A DNA stretch of 38,426 bases. Source: Streptomyces aureocirculatus (GTDB taxonomy: Bacteria > Actinomycetota > Actinomycetes > Streptomycetales > Streptomycetaceae). Position 1 is the first letter of the stretch. Each line of letters opens with the position of its first letter. The position numbers were made by a program, and so were the translations under genes. The notes under the pieces are model-generated. The model was not told the DNA's origin. It saw nothing but the letters and a program-made list of their open reading frames with translations, and did not search any database. Below are positions 1 to 7,228 of the stretch, one piece after another. The stretch spans positions 1-38,426 of the forward strand of contig NZ_JOAP01000061.1 in NCBI RefSeq assembly GCF_000720475.1, in the 5' to 3' direction.

Positions 1-15
1 GACCCACCCCCCGCC

Positions 16-1632
16 TCACGGCGCCCCCTCGGACGCCGCCCCCGCCTCCGCGTCGACGGCCCACCCCGTCTCGACCCCCGGGAAGAACAGCGGTACGTCC
101 ACCTGGACCGTGGCCTTCATGACGTCGCCCTCCGGGGCGCAGGAGATCGTGGCGCCCTGCCAGGCCTCGGGCAGATGTTCCTTCCCCGCGGCGTCGCAGG
201 CACCGGCGTAGTCCCCGTCGACCGCCGCCACGGCCGTCGCGGCCCGAGCCGCCTCGTCCGCCGCGTTCCCCGCCAACGAGTACGTGTACCCGTACAGCGC
301 GCACTGCCAGAGCAGCCCGATGACGGTGAGCACCAGCGGGAACATCCCGGCGAACTCCAGGGTGACCGCACCGCGGTCGGACTTGCCGAGCCGCCGCGTG
401 CCACGCCCGCCCTTGCGCCCGTGCCCGGCCCCGGACTCCCCCGCCACAAGGCCGATCTCCCCGGCGAGCCCCCACAGCGCCTGCTTGACGGTGGACTTGC
501 TGTCGAGGTCCTGTACGCGGCCTGCGTCGACGGCGGCCTGGAGTTCCTTGGGTACGTCGGGGACCGAGGTACGGGCGGCCCGGGTGCCGGTGACGCGGGC
601 GACGAGGGCGGGCTGGATCTCAGCGCCCCGCGCCGCCCGGTTGACGACCGTCAGCGTCTCCTCGGCCTTGCGGATCTGCAGCCGGTCCCACAGCCGCACC
701 ATGCGTTTGGCGGCGCGTACGGCCACGACGTCGGGGGTCAGCAGGAGCACGGCCTGGTCGGCCGTCTCGATGGCGGTGGCGGTGGCGGTCGTGACGTACG
801 TACCGCAGTCGACGACCACGACGTCGTACCGTCCCCGCAGCGCGTTGACGGTCTGGCGGGCGACCCGGTCGGTGATCTCCTCGCCGCGCTCGCCGTCGGC
901 GGGCGCGAGGAGCAGGCCGACGCCGGACTCGTGCGCGTACACGGCGTCCTGGACGACGCGCGGCGAGATGTCGCTGATGGCGGCGAGGTCGGCGACGGAG
1001 CGGCGGAACTGCACGTCCAGGTATGAGGCGACGTCGCCGGACTGGAGGTCCAGGTCGAGCAGGACGGTGCTGCGCCCGGAAGCCTGCGCGGCCAGGGCGA
1101 GCTGGACGGCGGCAAGGGTGGTGCCGACGCCGCCCTTCGCACCGGTGACGGCCACGACCTGCCCCCCGCCGCCCGTCGCGCCGCCGGGCCCGCCCCCGTA
1201 CAGCTCGACGGCGGTGGAGCCCAGATGCCGCCGCATGCCCGTCGACCAGGCGGAAGCCGCCTGCACCCGCTCGGCGAGGGCGTCGTAGCCGAGCGGGAAC
1301 GTGACGATGCCGCGGGCGCCGCTGTCCATGGCGGCGGTCAGGAGCGCCGGGCTGGTGTCGGCGGTGACGAGGACGACGCCCACCGCGGGGAAGCGCAGGA
1401 CCAGGTCGCGGATGAGATCGAGGGCGGGCACGGGCGCGATGCGTTCGTGTACGAGGACGACCTCGGGCAGCTCGTCGAGGGACTCGGCGGCGAGCCGGGC
1501 CAGGGTGTCCAGGAGGGCCGTGGAGTCCGGTACGGGCGCGGCGGGTTCGGCGTCGGGGAGCTGCGCCGCGAGGCCGGTCAGGGCGCGAGCCGCGTCCGGG
1601 TCACCGACGGCGGGCAGGATGCGGGTGCTCAC
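16..1632 (-). CDS. TadZ/CpaE-type ATPase fused to a TadE pseudopilin domain
   Basis: The 538-residue product has three parts. Residues 1-140 look like a receiver-like CpaE N-terminus. Residues 157-395 form a MinD/ParA-type ATPase with a deviant Walker A KGGVGTT at about 166-172 and the VVVVDCG strand at about 270-277. Residues 419-538 form a TadE-like pseudopilin with the segment RGAVTLEFAGMFPLVL followed by a hydrophobic helix. In Tad pili, TadZ localises the secretion machine at the inner face of the membrane, while TadE is a minor pseudopilin processed by the prepilin peptidase TadV. Here both are in one open frame. The start is GTG at 1632, preceded by GGGGGGAGG. It follows cpaB on the same strand, and the rest of the tad operon presumably lies beyond base 1. 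The ATPase assignment is firm; the functional meaning of the fusion is inference. Confidence 0.88.
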   Translation of the reverse strand: MSTRILPAVGDPDAARALTGLAAQLPDAEPAAPVPDSTALLDTLARLAAESLDELPEVVLVHERIAPVPALDLIRDLVLRFPAVGVVLVTADTSPALLTAAMDSGARGIVTFPLGYDALAERVQAASAWSTGMRRHLGSTAVELYGGGPGGATGGGGQVVAVTGAKGGVGTTLAAVQLALAAQASGRSTVLLDLDLQSGDVASYLDVQFRRSVADLAAISDISPRVVQDAVYAHESGVGLLLAPADGERGEEITDRVARQTVNALRGRYDVVVVDCGTYVTTATATAIETADQAVLLLTPDVVAVRAAKRMVRLWDRLQIRKAEETLTVVNRAARGAEIQPALVARVTGTRAARTSVPDVPKELQAAVDAGRVQDLDSKSTVKQALWGLAGEIGLVAGESGAGHGRKGGRGTRRLGKSDRGAVTLEFAGMFPLVLTVIGLLWQCALYGYTYSLAGNAADEAARAATAVAAVDGDYAGACDAAGKEHLPEAWQGATISCAPEGDVMKATVQVDVPLFFPGVETGWAVDAEAGAASEGAP

Positions 1633-1700
1633 GTCCGGCCTCCCCCCGTCCGGACCCGCCGGCTGCGGCGGTACGAGGGAACGTCCATAGGGCGGCTCAT
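1629..1700 (-). CDS. Possible 23-residue peptide between cpaB and the TadZ-TadE gene
   Basis: An ATG at 1700 with AAGGGGAG upstream opens a 23-codon frame, MSRPMDVPSYRRSRRVRTGG and three more residues. Its TGA overlaps the GTG of the next gene as GTGA, the spacing expected for translational coupling. The peptide is Arg-rich and has no recognised family. It may be a genuine small protein, a coupling leader for the downstream gene, or a chance frame. Only the ribosome-binding site and the overlap support it. Confidence 0.3.
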   Translation of the reverse strand: MSRPMDVPSYRRSRRVRTGGGRT

Positions 1701-1713
1701 GCGGCGGCTCCCC

Positions 1714-2424
1714 TTACTTGTCCTCGTCCAGGGTGTACGTGCGGTCCCCGCGCGGCACATCCGCGTCACCCCCCTGTCCGACCAGGGCGAGCCGTACGTG
1801 TGAGGCGAACGACTCGGCGTACGCGACGCGTTGGGTGTCCTTGGTGTCGAGCGCGAAGGTGATCGGCACCGCTTCGGCGTTGCGGCGCCGCGACCGGTCG
1901 TCGGGGTCGGCGTCGAGCGCCGTCAGCTTGCCCACGTCGATGACCTTCGCGCCCTCCACGATGACCTTCGACTGGTCGGAGCCCTTCTCGTCCTCGGCCT
2001 TGAAGGTGGCGTAGATGTTGACCGTCGATCCCGGCGTGATCTTCCCGGCGACACCGGTCGCCGCGTCGATCATGATCGCGATCTCCTGCTGCCCCGGCTC
2101 CAGTCGGGGCCGCTTCACGATCATGTCGTTCTGCAGCAGGGAGCCCTTCCGCAACTGTGTGACGGCGATCTTCCCGCGGAGCTCCCGCAGATCGGTCACG
2201 GCGTTGTCGGACAGCCAGCGCTCCGGCATCTCCACCTTCTTGAACTGTCCGGGCTCCAGTTCCTTGTAGGGCGCGATGTCCGTCTTCAGCTCGTACGCCT
2301 CGACCTCCGGCCCGACCTTGGAGTTCACGTCGCGGATCACCGAGAGCACCCCGGCGAAGGCGCCGAGCGCGCACAGGACCGAAAGGACAAGGAGGATGAC
2401 TCCGCGGCGCTGGCGTGCGTTCAT
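1714..2424 (-). CDS. cpaB: Flp pilus assembly protein CpaB/RcpC (SAF domain)
   Basis: The 236-residue protein has an N-terminal signal anchor at about residues 8-30. A SAF-type region follows, with the pattern DIAPYKELEPGQFKKVEMPE then RGKIAVTQLRKGSLLQNDMI, and then the CpaB core EIAIMIDAATGVAGKITPGS with VNIYATF. CpaB/RcpC proteins are periplasmic or membrane-anchored parts of the Tad pilus that associate with the secretin in diderms; in monoderm actinobacteria it would sit outside the cytoplasmic membrane. ATG at 2424 is the only start that keeps the whole signal anchor. It is co-directional with the genes on both sides and fits a tad operon. Family membership is clear; its exact role in an organism without an outer membrane is not. 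Confidence 0.88.
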   Translation of the reverse strand: MNARQRRGVILLVLSVLCALGAFAGVLSVIRDVNSKVGPEVEAYELKTDIAPYKELEPGQFKKVEMPERWLSDNAVTDLRELRGKIAVTQLRKGSLLQNDMIVKRPRLEPGQQEIAIMIDAATGVAGKITPGSTVNIYATFKAEDEKGSDQSKVIVEGAKVIDVGKLTALDADPDDRSRRRNAEAVPITFALDTKDTQRVAYAESFASHVRLALVGQGGDADVPRGDRTYTLDEDK

Positions 2425-2516
2425 GGGCCGGACTACCTACCTCGTTCGTGCGGCGGGTGCATGTGGCTACGGACAGTGAGCGGTGTGGTGCACGGGTTGT
2501 CGGCGGTGGCGCTTGC

Positions 2517-2549
2517 GGCCGCCGTGGTGGGCCGGTGGGCCCGGCGGCC
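2517..2549 (-). terminator. Stem-loop directly after the 342-residue gene, before cpaB
   Basis: GGCCGCCG (2517-2524) and CGGCGGCC (2542-2549) form a perfect 8-bp stem with a GC-rich 17-nt loop. On the minus strand it touches the TAG of the upstream gene at 2550. There is no T-tract. It could be a partial terminator or an RNA-stabilising hairpin that sets the ratio between this gene and cpaB. Confidence 0.35.
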
Positions 2550-3578
2550 CTAGGTGGCGCCTCTTGGCAGGGCGCGTACCGCGGTGGCTTCCGTCCCGCC
2601 GCCGGGAGCCGCGGCGGACTCCCGCTCGGTCGGGGCCCGCTCGGCGGGGGCCCGTTCTGACGGTGGGAGCAGTGGTGCGGCGCAGAAGGCGCAGCGGTCA
2701 CCGATGAGTTCGAGACCGCACCAGCGGCAGTCCTCCCTCCGCACGGACGACACCAGTTGGTAGAGCACGGAGATGTCGGGGATCGCGGCGGCGAACTCGA
2801 CGAGCTTGCCGGTGGCCCACCAGCGGGCCGACTCGCCGGGGAGCCGCACGTCGGCGCAGCCCTGCACGTTCCACGCGGGCGCGAGCGTGTCGAGGACCCA
2901 GTCGGGGGTGAGCTGCCCGGTGGCGTACAGCATCTTCGTACTGAACCCGGGCCCGGCGAGCAGCGTGTCGCCGCCCGCTTTGACCAGTTCGGGCCGTGGT
3001 GTGGCGAGGACGGCGAACTGGGCGCCGGGAACCCAGGACCTGGCGTGCGACTGGAGCGTGACGGGCACGCGGTCCAGCCTGGCGACGGAGCCGAGGAGGG
3101 CGCCCGCGTAGATGTAGTGGCTGAGCAGCCGGGCGGCGCAGGCGAGCACACCCGGGCTGAAGTCGCAGACCGACAACTGCCGTAACTGGAGCGCGAGTAC
3201 GGAGAGGCCGAGCGGCGGCAGCTCGCTGCGCACGATGGCGATCCGGTCGGTCTCCAGCACGGAGCGGACGGTGTGGAGCCGGTGCAGGACGGCGGGTGGC
3301 GCGGAGGCGGGGCAGAGCACGATCACGTACCCGTGGTACTCGATGAGGGTGTGCGCCTCGGTGAGCGCCTGCTCCAGGGAGAACGCAGCGCTCCCCTTGC
3401 TCCCCTTCGCTCCCCGGGCGCCCATGGCCCCCATGGCACCATTTGCCCCCACGGCGCCCTTGGTGGCCGCGCCGCCGCCGGGACCAGCGAGGCCCTGGAG
3501 CACGGTGGCGGTCGGGGTGTGCCGGTCGGGCGAGGGCAGCACAAGATCGGGGCTGGTGACGGCTATCGCGGTCGGCAT
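2550..3578 (-). CDS. Hypothetical protein with collagen-like tract and CxxC pairs, first gene of the tad segment
   Basis: The product is about 342 residues from ATG 3578; an in-frame ATG at 3644 would add 22 residues that look like untranslated leader. No family is recognised. Near residue 40 there is a short collagen-like run of Gly-X-Y triplets (GAVGANGAMGAMGARGAKGS). The central body is hydrophobic-alternating and contains 'EYHGYVIVLCPASAPPA' and a long helical stretch with LLSHYIYAGALLGSVARL. The C-terminal quarter has CRWC and CAFC, a likely zinc ribbon, followed by a Pro/Ala/Glu-rich tail. It reads in the same direction as cpaB and the TadZ-TadE gene, so a role in pilus biogenesis or its regulation is plausible but inferred from position only. 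Confidence 0.72.
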   Translation of the reverse strand: MPTAIAVTSPDLVLPSPDRHTPTATVLQGLAGPGGGAATKGAVGANGAMGAMGARGAKGSKGSAAFSLEQALTEAHTLIEYHGYVIVLCPASAPPAVLHRLHTVRSVLETDRIAIVRSELPPLGLSVLALQLRQLSVCDFSPGVLACAARLLSHYIYAGALLGSVARLDRVPVTLQSHARSWVPGAQFAVLATPRPELVKAGGDTLLAGPGFSTKMLYATGQLTPDWVLDTLAPAWNVQGCADVRLPGESARWWATGKLVEFAAAIPDISVLYQLVSSVRREDCRWCGLELIGDRCAFCAAPLLPPSERAPAERAPTERESAAAPGGGTEATAVRALPRGAT

Positions 3579-3831
3579 CCGCACACCCCCGGTCCCGGTC
3601 CGCACGCTCCCGCCCGCACTCCGACGGTCACATGCACCCTGCACGCACGCGCAGGATCACGTGCGCCTCTGCCTGTGCACCATATCCACGCAGGGCCCCG
3701 GCCAACACCCAACTTCCCACTGTTCACCCACGGGTTGTCGAGATGCACCCGCTTCCCGGACCCGCGCCCCACCACCAGATCCCCTCGCCCACACCCTGGA
3801 TCCCCACTGCCGCCGTTCCTGTCCCACTGTG

Positions 3832-4038
3832 TTGCCCGCGGCTCTACTCCTGGAGTAAGGCGTTGATCTCGTCGTCAGCAAGGAACTCCTCGGCCACGCC
3901 CACATCGGCGTCACCACCGACGTCTACGCCCACGCCCGACTCCGCCTCCAGCGCCAAGCCATCGGCTCCCTGAGCAGCGTCCTCAGCCACGCCGAGGAAC
4001 CCCCTGACGAGCCGCCTACCGCGACGCTCGTCCGCTGA
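3832..4038 (+). pseudogene. C-terminal remnant of a tyrosine recombinase (phage/plasmid integrase)
   Basis: Read in the frame ending at TGA 4036-4038, the segment gives KELLGHAHIGVTTDVYAHAR followed by LRLQRQAIGSL. This is the integrase C-terminus with the catalytic His box (LLGHA) and the nucleophilic Tyr (VYAHA). The homologous frame continues upstream as LLLE but is broken by TAA at 3856-3858, where the second copy near 7.85 kb has Gln (LLLEQG). Nothing resembling the rest of an integrase precedes it. It is therefore a decayed 3' end, followed at once by a strong terminator, as intact integrase genes often are. Confidence 0.8.
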
Positions 4039-4068
4039 CGTTGCCGTCAGCATTGCTGTCAAACGCCC

Positions 4069-4106
4069 GGGAGCCCCCGCCGATTACCAACTCGGCGGGG
4101 GCTCCC
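4069..4106 (+). terminator. Perfect 15-bp hairpin terminator after the integrase remnant
   Basis: GGGAGCCCCCGCCGA (4069-4083) and TCGGCGGGGGCTCCC (4092-4106) are perfect complements separated by an 8-nt loop. It lies 31 nt after the remnant's stop codon. Streptomyces terminators often lack a T-run, so this is a good candidate; it could serve both strands. Confidence 0.7.
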
Positions 4107-4173
4107 AACGTGCACCCGAGTGACCTCTGAAACCCTTGGCAATTCACCCTCGGTACGCCGGCGGCGTCGGCGG

Positions 4174-4560
4174 TTACGGCAGGTTGTGCCAGGCGTGGCT
4201 ACAAGTTCCTCGGCACTCCGTTTCTCTTCGTCGCGTGTCAGCTACTGCGAAAGTAGACACGAGGACGCGAAATGATTTTACGTACTCACCGGGGGGCAGA
4301 TTTATGATCTTCCCCATCTGTTCGAGAATCGGTTCCCGGACAATGAGCACTGCCGGGGTCATGGTCGGCTTGACGCCTGCTTGCAGTAGCCCCTCACGCG
4401 CATCGTTCACCGTTGCATGGGCCTGCATAGCGTAACGAACAACCTCATGCAGTACTGCCTTCTGTCCAGCCTCTTCCAATGAGGAGAACCAGGCCACAGT
4501 GTCGTCCAGGGTGCGGAGCCCTTGAGCGACCTCGTTGATGATGCGTTCTGACGCTCTCAA
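4174..4560 (-). CDS. DUF5958-like protein
   Basis: The product of about 128 residues contains ERIINEVAQGLRTLDDTVAW and a later LPPGEYVKSFRVLVSTFAVA, ending in CRGTCSHAWHNLP. I recognise this layout as the DUF5958 family, small actinobacterial proteins of unknown function with a conserved Cys/His/Trp tail. The start is uncertain: TTG at 4560 gives the usual family length, while ATG at 4620 would add 20 residues without family resemblance. It lies head-to-head with the displaced toxin tip at 4682. Because it is on the other strand and upstream of that tip, it is not in the normal immunity-gene position. Codon usage is less GC-rich than in the flanking chromosomal genes, in keeping with an acquired segment. 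Confidence 0.62.
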   Translation of the reverse strand: MRASERIINEVAQGLRTLDDTVAWFSSLEEAGQKAVLHEVVRYAMQAHATVNDAREGLLQAGVKPTMTPAVLIVREPILEQMGKIINLPPGEYVKSFRVLVSTFAVADTRRRETECRGTCSHAWHNLP

Positions 4561-4681
4561 ATCCTCACCTGCTCCGGGGCCCGAACACCACGAACGGCCT
4601 ATCCCGATCCAGCTCTGCATAGTCGGGGCGATTCGGATTATAACTTTGCCAGAAGTCTCGACCGCGTCGGGGGCCGCGTAG

Positions 4682-4960
4682 CACACGTACTATGTGCTGG
4701 CGGGGGAGACGCCGGTTCTGGTTCACAACTCCAACGGGTGGTGTGGGCCTGGCCTCAGAACGGTATCCGAAGCAGGTATCAGCCCGAATGATGCCAAGCG
4801 AATTCAGAATGCTGCCGACAAGGCGGGGCAGCCAATCATCGTGGTCGGAAGCCGGGCAAACGGAACTCCCAATCCGACGTCAGACTGGGACTACATCCTG
4901 TCTGGTCCCTCCAGAACTCGTCACAGCGTAAAGAATTCGCTGCCAAGAGGGACGGGTGAT
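4682..4960 (+). pseudogene. Displaced RHS toxin C-terminus: Hint tail plus nucleotidyltransferase-like domain
   Basis: The frame opens with HTYYVLAGETPVLVHN, the same 16 residues that end the Hint domain of the intact RHS protein at 8430-15332. An in-frame TAG (4679-4681) abuts it, so there is no start and no body. After VHN the sequence is unrelated to the other toxin tip: SEAGISPNDAKRIQNAADKA, then IIVVGSRANGTPNPTSDWDY. The second part resembles the nucleotidyltransferase signature G-S-x-A-x-G-(x)n-S-D-x-D. Similarity becomes unclear after KNSLPRG near 4960, and the frame then runs on with no sensible end. This is an orphan toxin tip, probably silent. The nucleotidyltransferase reading is by motif only. 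Confidence 0.7.
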
Positions 4961-5068
4961 GGCGAAGGGAGCGGTGCGGGGGAATCCGTGGGTGTTGCCG
5001 TCGCTACTGCCGTCAGGAGCACGGGGTGCACGGTGGTGCTGCCGCTGGTGGGGTGTCGGCGCAGGGGT

Positions 5069-5356
5069 TTACTGCCACGCGCCGGGCTCGGCACGGAGTA
5101 TGGCGCGGACGGTCTGCTCGTAGTGCTGGTGGCCGGTCTGGGCGCAGTGTTCGGCGATCCAGTGCGTCAGCTCGTCCGGGGTGTGCAGGGTGCCGGATGT
5201 AGCACCGCAGTTGCGTTCCTCGCCGGTGACGCAGAGCGCCGTGAAGGCCGGCAGAGCCAGGGGGTCGGGGACGGTGGTCACGTGGTACTCGCGGAAGCGA
5301 TAGCGCCCCCGTGCGGCGTCGCGGACCGATGCGTCGGTGTCCGCAGAGTCAGGCAC
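5069..5356 (-). CDS. Small conserved Streptomyces protein (DUF7848-like)
   Basis: The 95-residue product has YRFREYHVTTVPDPLALPAF, then CVTGEERNCGATSG and HTPDELTHWIAEHCAQTGHQ, ending EPGAWQ. This arrangement with two or three Cys and a His-rich helix matches small proteins I know as DUF7848, which sit beside XRE regulators in Streptomyces genomes. The function is unknown; a zinc-binding fold is possible. Its ATG at 5356 overlaps the stop of the preceding gene by 8 nt, so the two are translationally coupled. It is the last gene of the three-gene cassette read from the XRE regulator. Confidence 0.72.
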   Translation of the reverse strand: MPDSADTDASVRDAARGRYRFREYHVTTVPDPLALPAFTALCVTGEERNCGATSGTLHTPDELTHWIAEHCAQTGHQHYEQTVRAILRAEPGAWQ

Positions 5357-5693
5357 CCTCGTCCACCTCTTCCTCTTCCGGGTCCGGGAGGCGCTGCCCG
5401 CGCGAGTCGGCTACTCGGAGCGCGTCCGCCAGGGCCTCGGTCAACCGGCGGGCCAGCCATCGGTATTCGGTGGCCGACGGAGTTGGCGCTCCGGGAGCCG
5501 TGGCTTCTCGGGCGTGCTCCAGCAGCTCCTGGCCCAGGCTGAGCTGTACCGTCTCGATGCTGTCGGCGAGGGTGGAGAGGTAGCCCCGGCCGTCGGTGCT
5601 CAGGTAGCAGGGCTTCCCCTCCGGGCTGGTCCACGGCAGTAAGCGGGGGCCTCCCCCACCCGACGCGGCGTCGTACAGGTCTCTGCGACGCAT
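5349..5693 (-). CDS. Conserved hypothetical protein of the XRE cassette
   Basis: From ATG 5693 the product is 114 residues: MRRRDLYDAASGGGGPRLLP, then WTSPEGKPCYLSTDGRGYLS, an amphipathic helical middle with LGQELLEHAREATAP, ARRLTEALADALRVADSRGQ, and an acidic tail. Start codons further upstream, up to 5804, would run into a palindrome at 5805-5836 and add low-quality sequence, so the internal ATG is preferred; GTG near 5723 is also possible. I recognise it as a family seen next to XRE regulators in actinomycetes, of unknown function. It overlaps the DUF7848-like gene by 8 nt. Confidence 0.66.
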   Translation of the reverse strand: MRRRDLYDAASGGGGPRLLPWTSPEGKPCYLSTDGRGYLSTLADSIETVQLSLGQELLEHAREATAPGAPTPSATEYRWLARRLTEALADALRVADSRGQRLPDPEEEEVDEGA

Positions 5694-5804
5694 GCGGTCG
5701 GCATCGCTCCTGGGCTGGCTCACTGGGCACCCCCGGCCTGGGTCACTGATGGTGGACACACCGACCGTAGGCGCTGAGTGATCATCACCCCAGGTGAGAG
5801 TCAC

Positions 5805-5836
5805 GGCAGTTCGCGACTCTTGGTTCGCGAACTGCC
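5805..5836. promoter_or_regulatory. 12-bp-arm palindrome, candidate operator of the XRE cassette
   Basis: GGCAGTTCGCGA (5805-5816) and TCGCGAACTGCC (5825-5836) are perfect inverted repeats with an 8-nt spacer; each arm contains TTCGCGA. It lies between the stop of the XRE gene (5851) and the next gene of the cassette. A second short hairpin (GCCACGC-T-GCGTGGC, 5834-5848) abuts it. A dimeric helix-turn-helix protein would suit the first palindrome. Confidence 0.5.
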
Positions 5837-5850
5837 ACGCTGCGTGGCAG

Positions 5851-7098
5851 CTACCCGACGACGCCCAGGTAGTCGGCCATTTCGCGCATCTCCGTCGTGA
5901 GGGTGCGCTTGCGCTTACCCAGGATCTCCTGCATGGTCTCGGCGGCGCCGTTCTGGTGCCGCAGCCACTGCGGGGCGGCTTCCCTGGCGCGGGTCAACTC
6001 CTCCATGGCGGCGGACAGGTCGCCGGTCCGGGTGTGGGCGCGCGCCACATCGAGGGTGAAGCGGTTCCCGTCGTTGGCGCTGGGCCTGCCCAGGCGCTTC
6101 CACGCCTTGGGCGACAACTCCTCCTGCTCGCCCACCTTGCGCACCACCGCACGGGCGTCGCCGACGACCAGGGAGTCTTCGAGCGCCTTGACGGCGACGG
6201 TGACCGGCCCGAAGACAGACCAGTGCCGGGAGACGTTGCGATGTGCCGTCCCGACCGCGGTTGCCGCGACGCGGGCGGCCTGACGGTACGCCTTCGCCTC
6301 GTCGGGACGGTTGTTCCTCGCGGCCGCGGCGGCGGCCTCCATCGCCAGGCCGCCCCACACCGCGTAGTGGTCCGGCTCGACCCCGGTGATCTTCGGCTCC
6401 ACCGCGTCCATGCTCTGGGCAGCGACCTGTTCCGCCTCGTCCAACCTTCCCTGCCTCACCAGCAGCCAGCACATGCAGCCGACACCCGAGCCCGCCGCGA
6501 GCAAGTCTCCGGCCTGACGGGCGTCCATGATGGCGCCGCGCACGGCGGCGTACGCGATGTCGTACTGCCGTACCTGGGTGAGGTAGGTGCCGGCCAGACG
6601 CAGCGCCTCGGCACGGGCCAGCAGAGCCTGCCGGTGCTCGTCCCCGGCGTCGTAGTAGGCGACGGCCTGTGCGGCATCACGCAGCAGGACCGGCAGTTGA
6701 GCCGCGACGCTCCTGTAGCTGTCGGAGAAGTACAGCACCCGTGCGTCTTGCAGCGTCCGCCGGAAGGTGCGCAGGTTCGGCTCCTCGCCCACGGCTTCGG
6801 CCTCCTGCTCCACGAGCCCGACGGCCGGGGTGAGGGCGGCGCGGAGCTGGATCAGGTTGACGCGGTTCGGCTCCTCGGTCCGCCCGACGGGCTCCGGGGC
6901 ATCGGACGCCATCAACGCGGCCGTGGTCACCCCCAGGGCTCGGGCGAGCGTGTGCAGGGTCTCCATGCGGAGAGTGCCGCCCTGCTCGGCCTTGCGTACC
7001 GTGCCCGGCGATACGCCTGCGGCATGGGCCAGTTCCTCCTGGCTCATCCCCGCGCGACGCCGGTACCTGCGGACGTTGTCAGCCAGCTCCGAAATCAT
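5851..7098 (-). CDS. XRE-family transcriptional regulator with helical repeat C-terminus
   Basis: The product is 415 residues from ATG 7098. Residues 1-60 are a Cro/CI-type helix-turn-helix (ELADNVRRYRRRAGMSQEEL, then HAAGVSPGTVRKAEQGG). From about residue 85 the protein is all-helical and Ala/Leu-rich, in the style of tetratricopeptide repeats (for example AEALRLAGTYLTQVRQYDIA and EAKAYRQAARVAATAVGTAH). A GTG at 7116 lies in frame, but the sequence there (GGGAGGTGG) is better read as the ribosome-binding site for 7098. Such regulators sense peptides or small ligands in related bacteria; here neither signal nor target is known. The likely targets are its own cassette and the palindromes beside it. 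Confidence 0.85.
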   Translation of the reverse strand: MISELADNVRRYRRRAGMSQEELAHAAGVSPGTVRKAEQGGTLRMETLHTLARALGVTTAALMASDAPEPVGRTEEPNRVNLIQLRAALTPAVGLVEQEAEAVGEEPNLRTFRRTLQDARVLYFSDSYRSVAAQLPVLLRDAAQAVAYYDAGDEHRQALLARAEALRLAGTYLTQVRQYDIAYAAVRGAIMDARQAGDLLAAGSGVGCMCWLLVRQGRLDEAEQVAAQSMDAVEPKITGVEPDHYAVWGGLAMEAAAAAARNNRPDEAKAYRQAARVAATAVGTAHRNVSRHWSVFGPVTVAVKALEDSLVVGDARAVVRKVGEQEELSPKAWKRLGRPSANDGNRFTLDVARAHTRTGDLSAAMEELTRAREAAPQWLRHQNGAAETMQEILGKRKRTLTTEMREMADYLGVVG

Positions 7099-7228
7099 CA
7101 ACTCACCACCTCCCACTCCACGGTACGCCCGGCCAGCACATCACCCGGGGGCGATCCGGCAGGACACCCACCCACAGGGGCTACCCCACGACCTGGCGCG
7201 CCGGGACTCCGGCAGGATCGGGGCCTGA

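Noticed and set aside
4959..5123. Plus-strand 54-codon frame MAKGAVRGNPWVLPSLL after the toxin tip
   Set aside because: It has a weak ribosome-binding site but overlaps the DUF7848-like gene and is Trp/Cys/Arg-rich without resemblance to an immunity protein.
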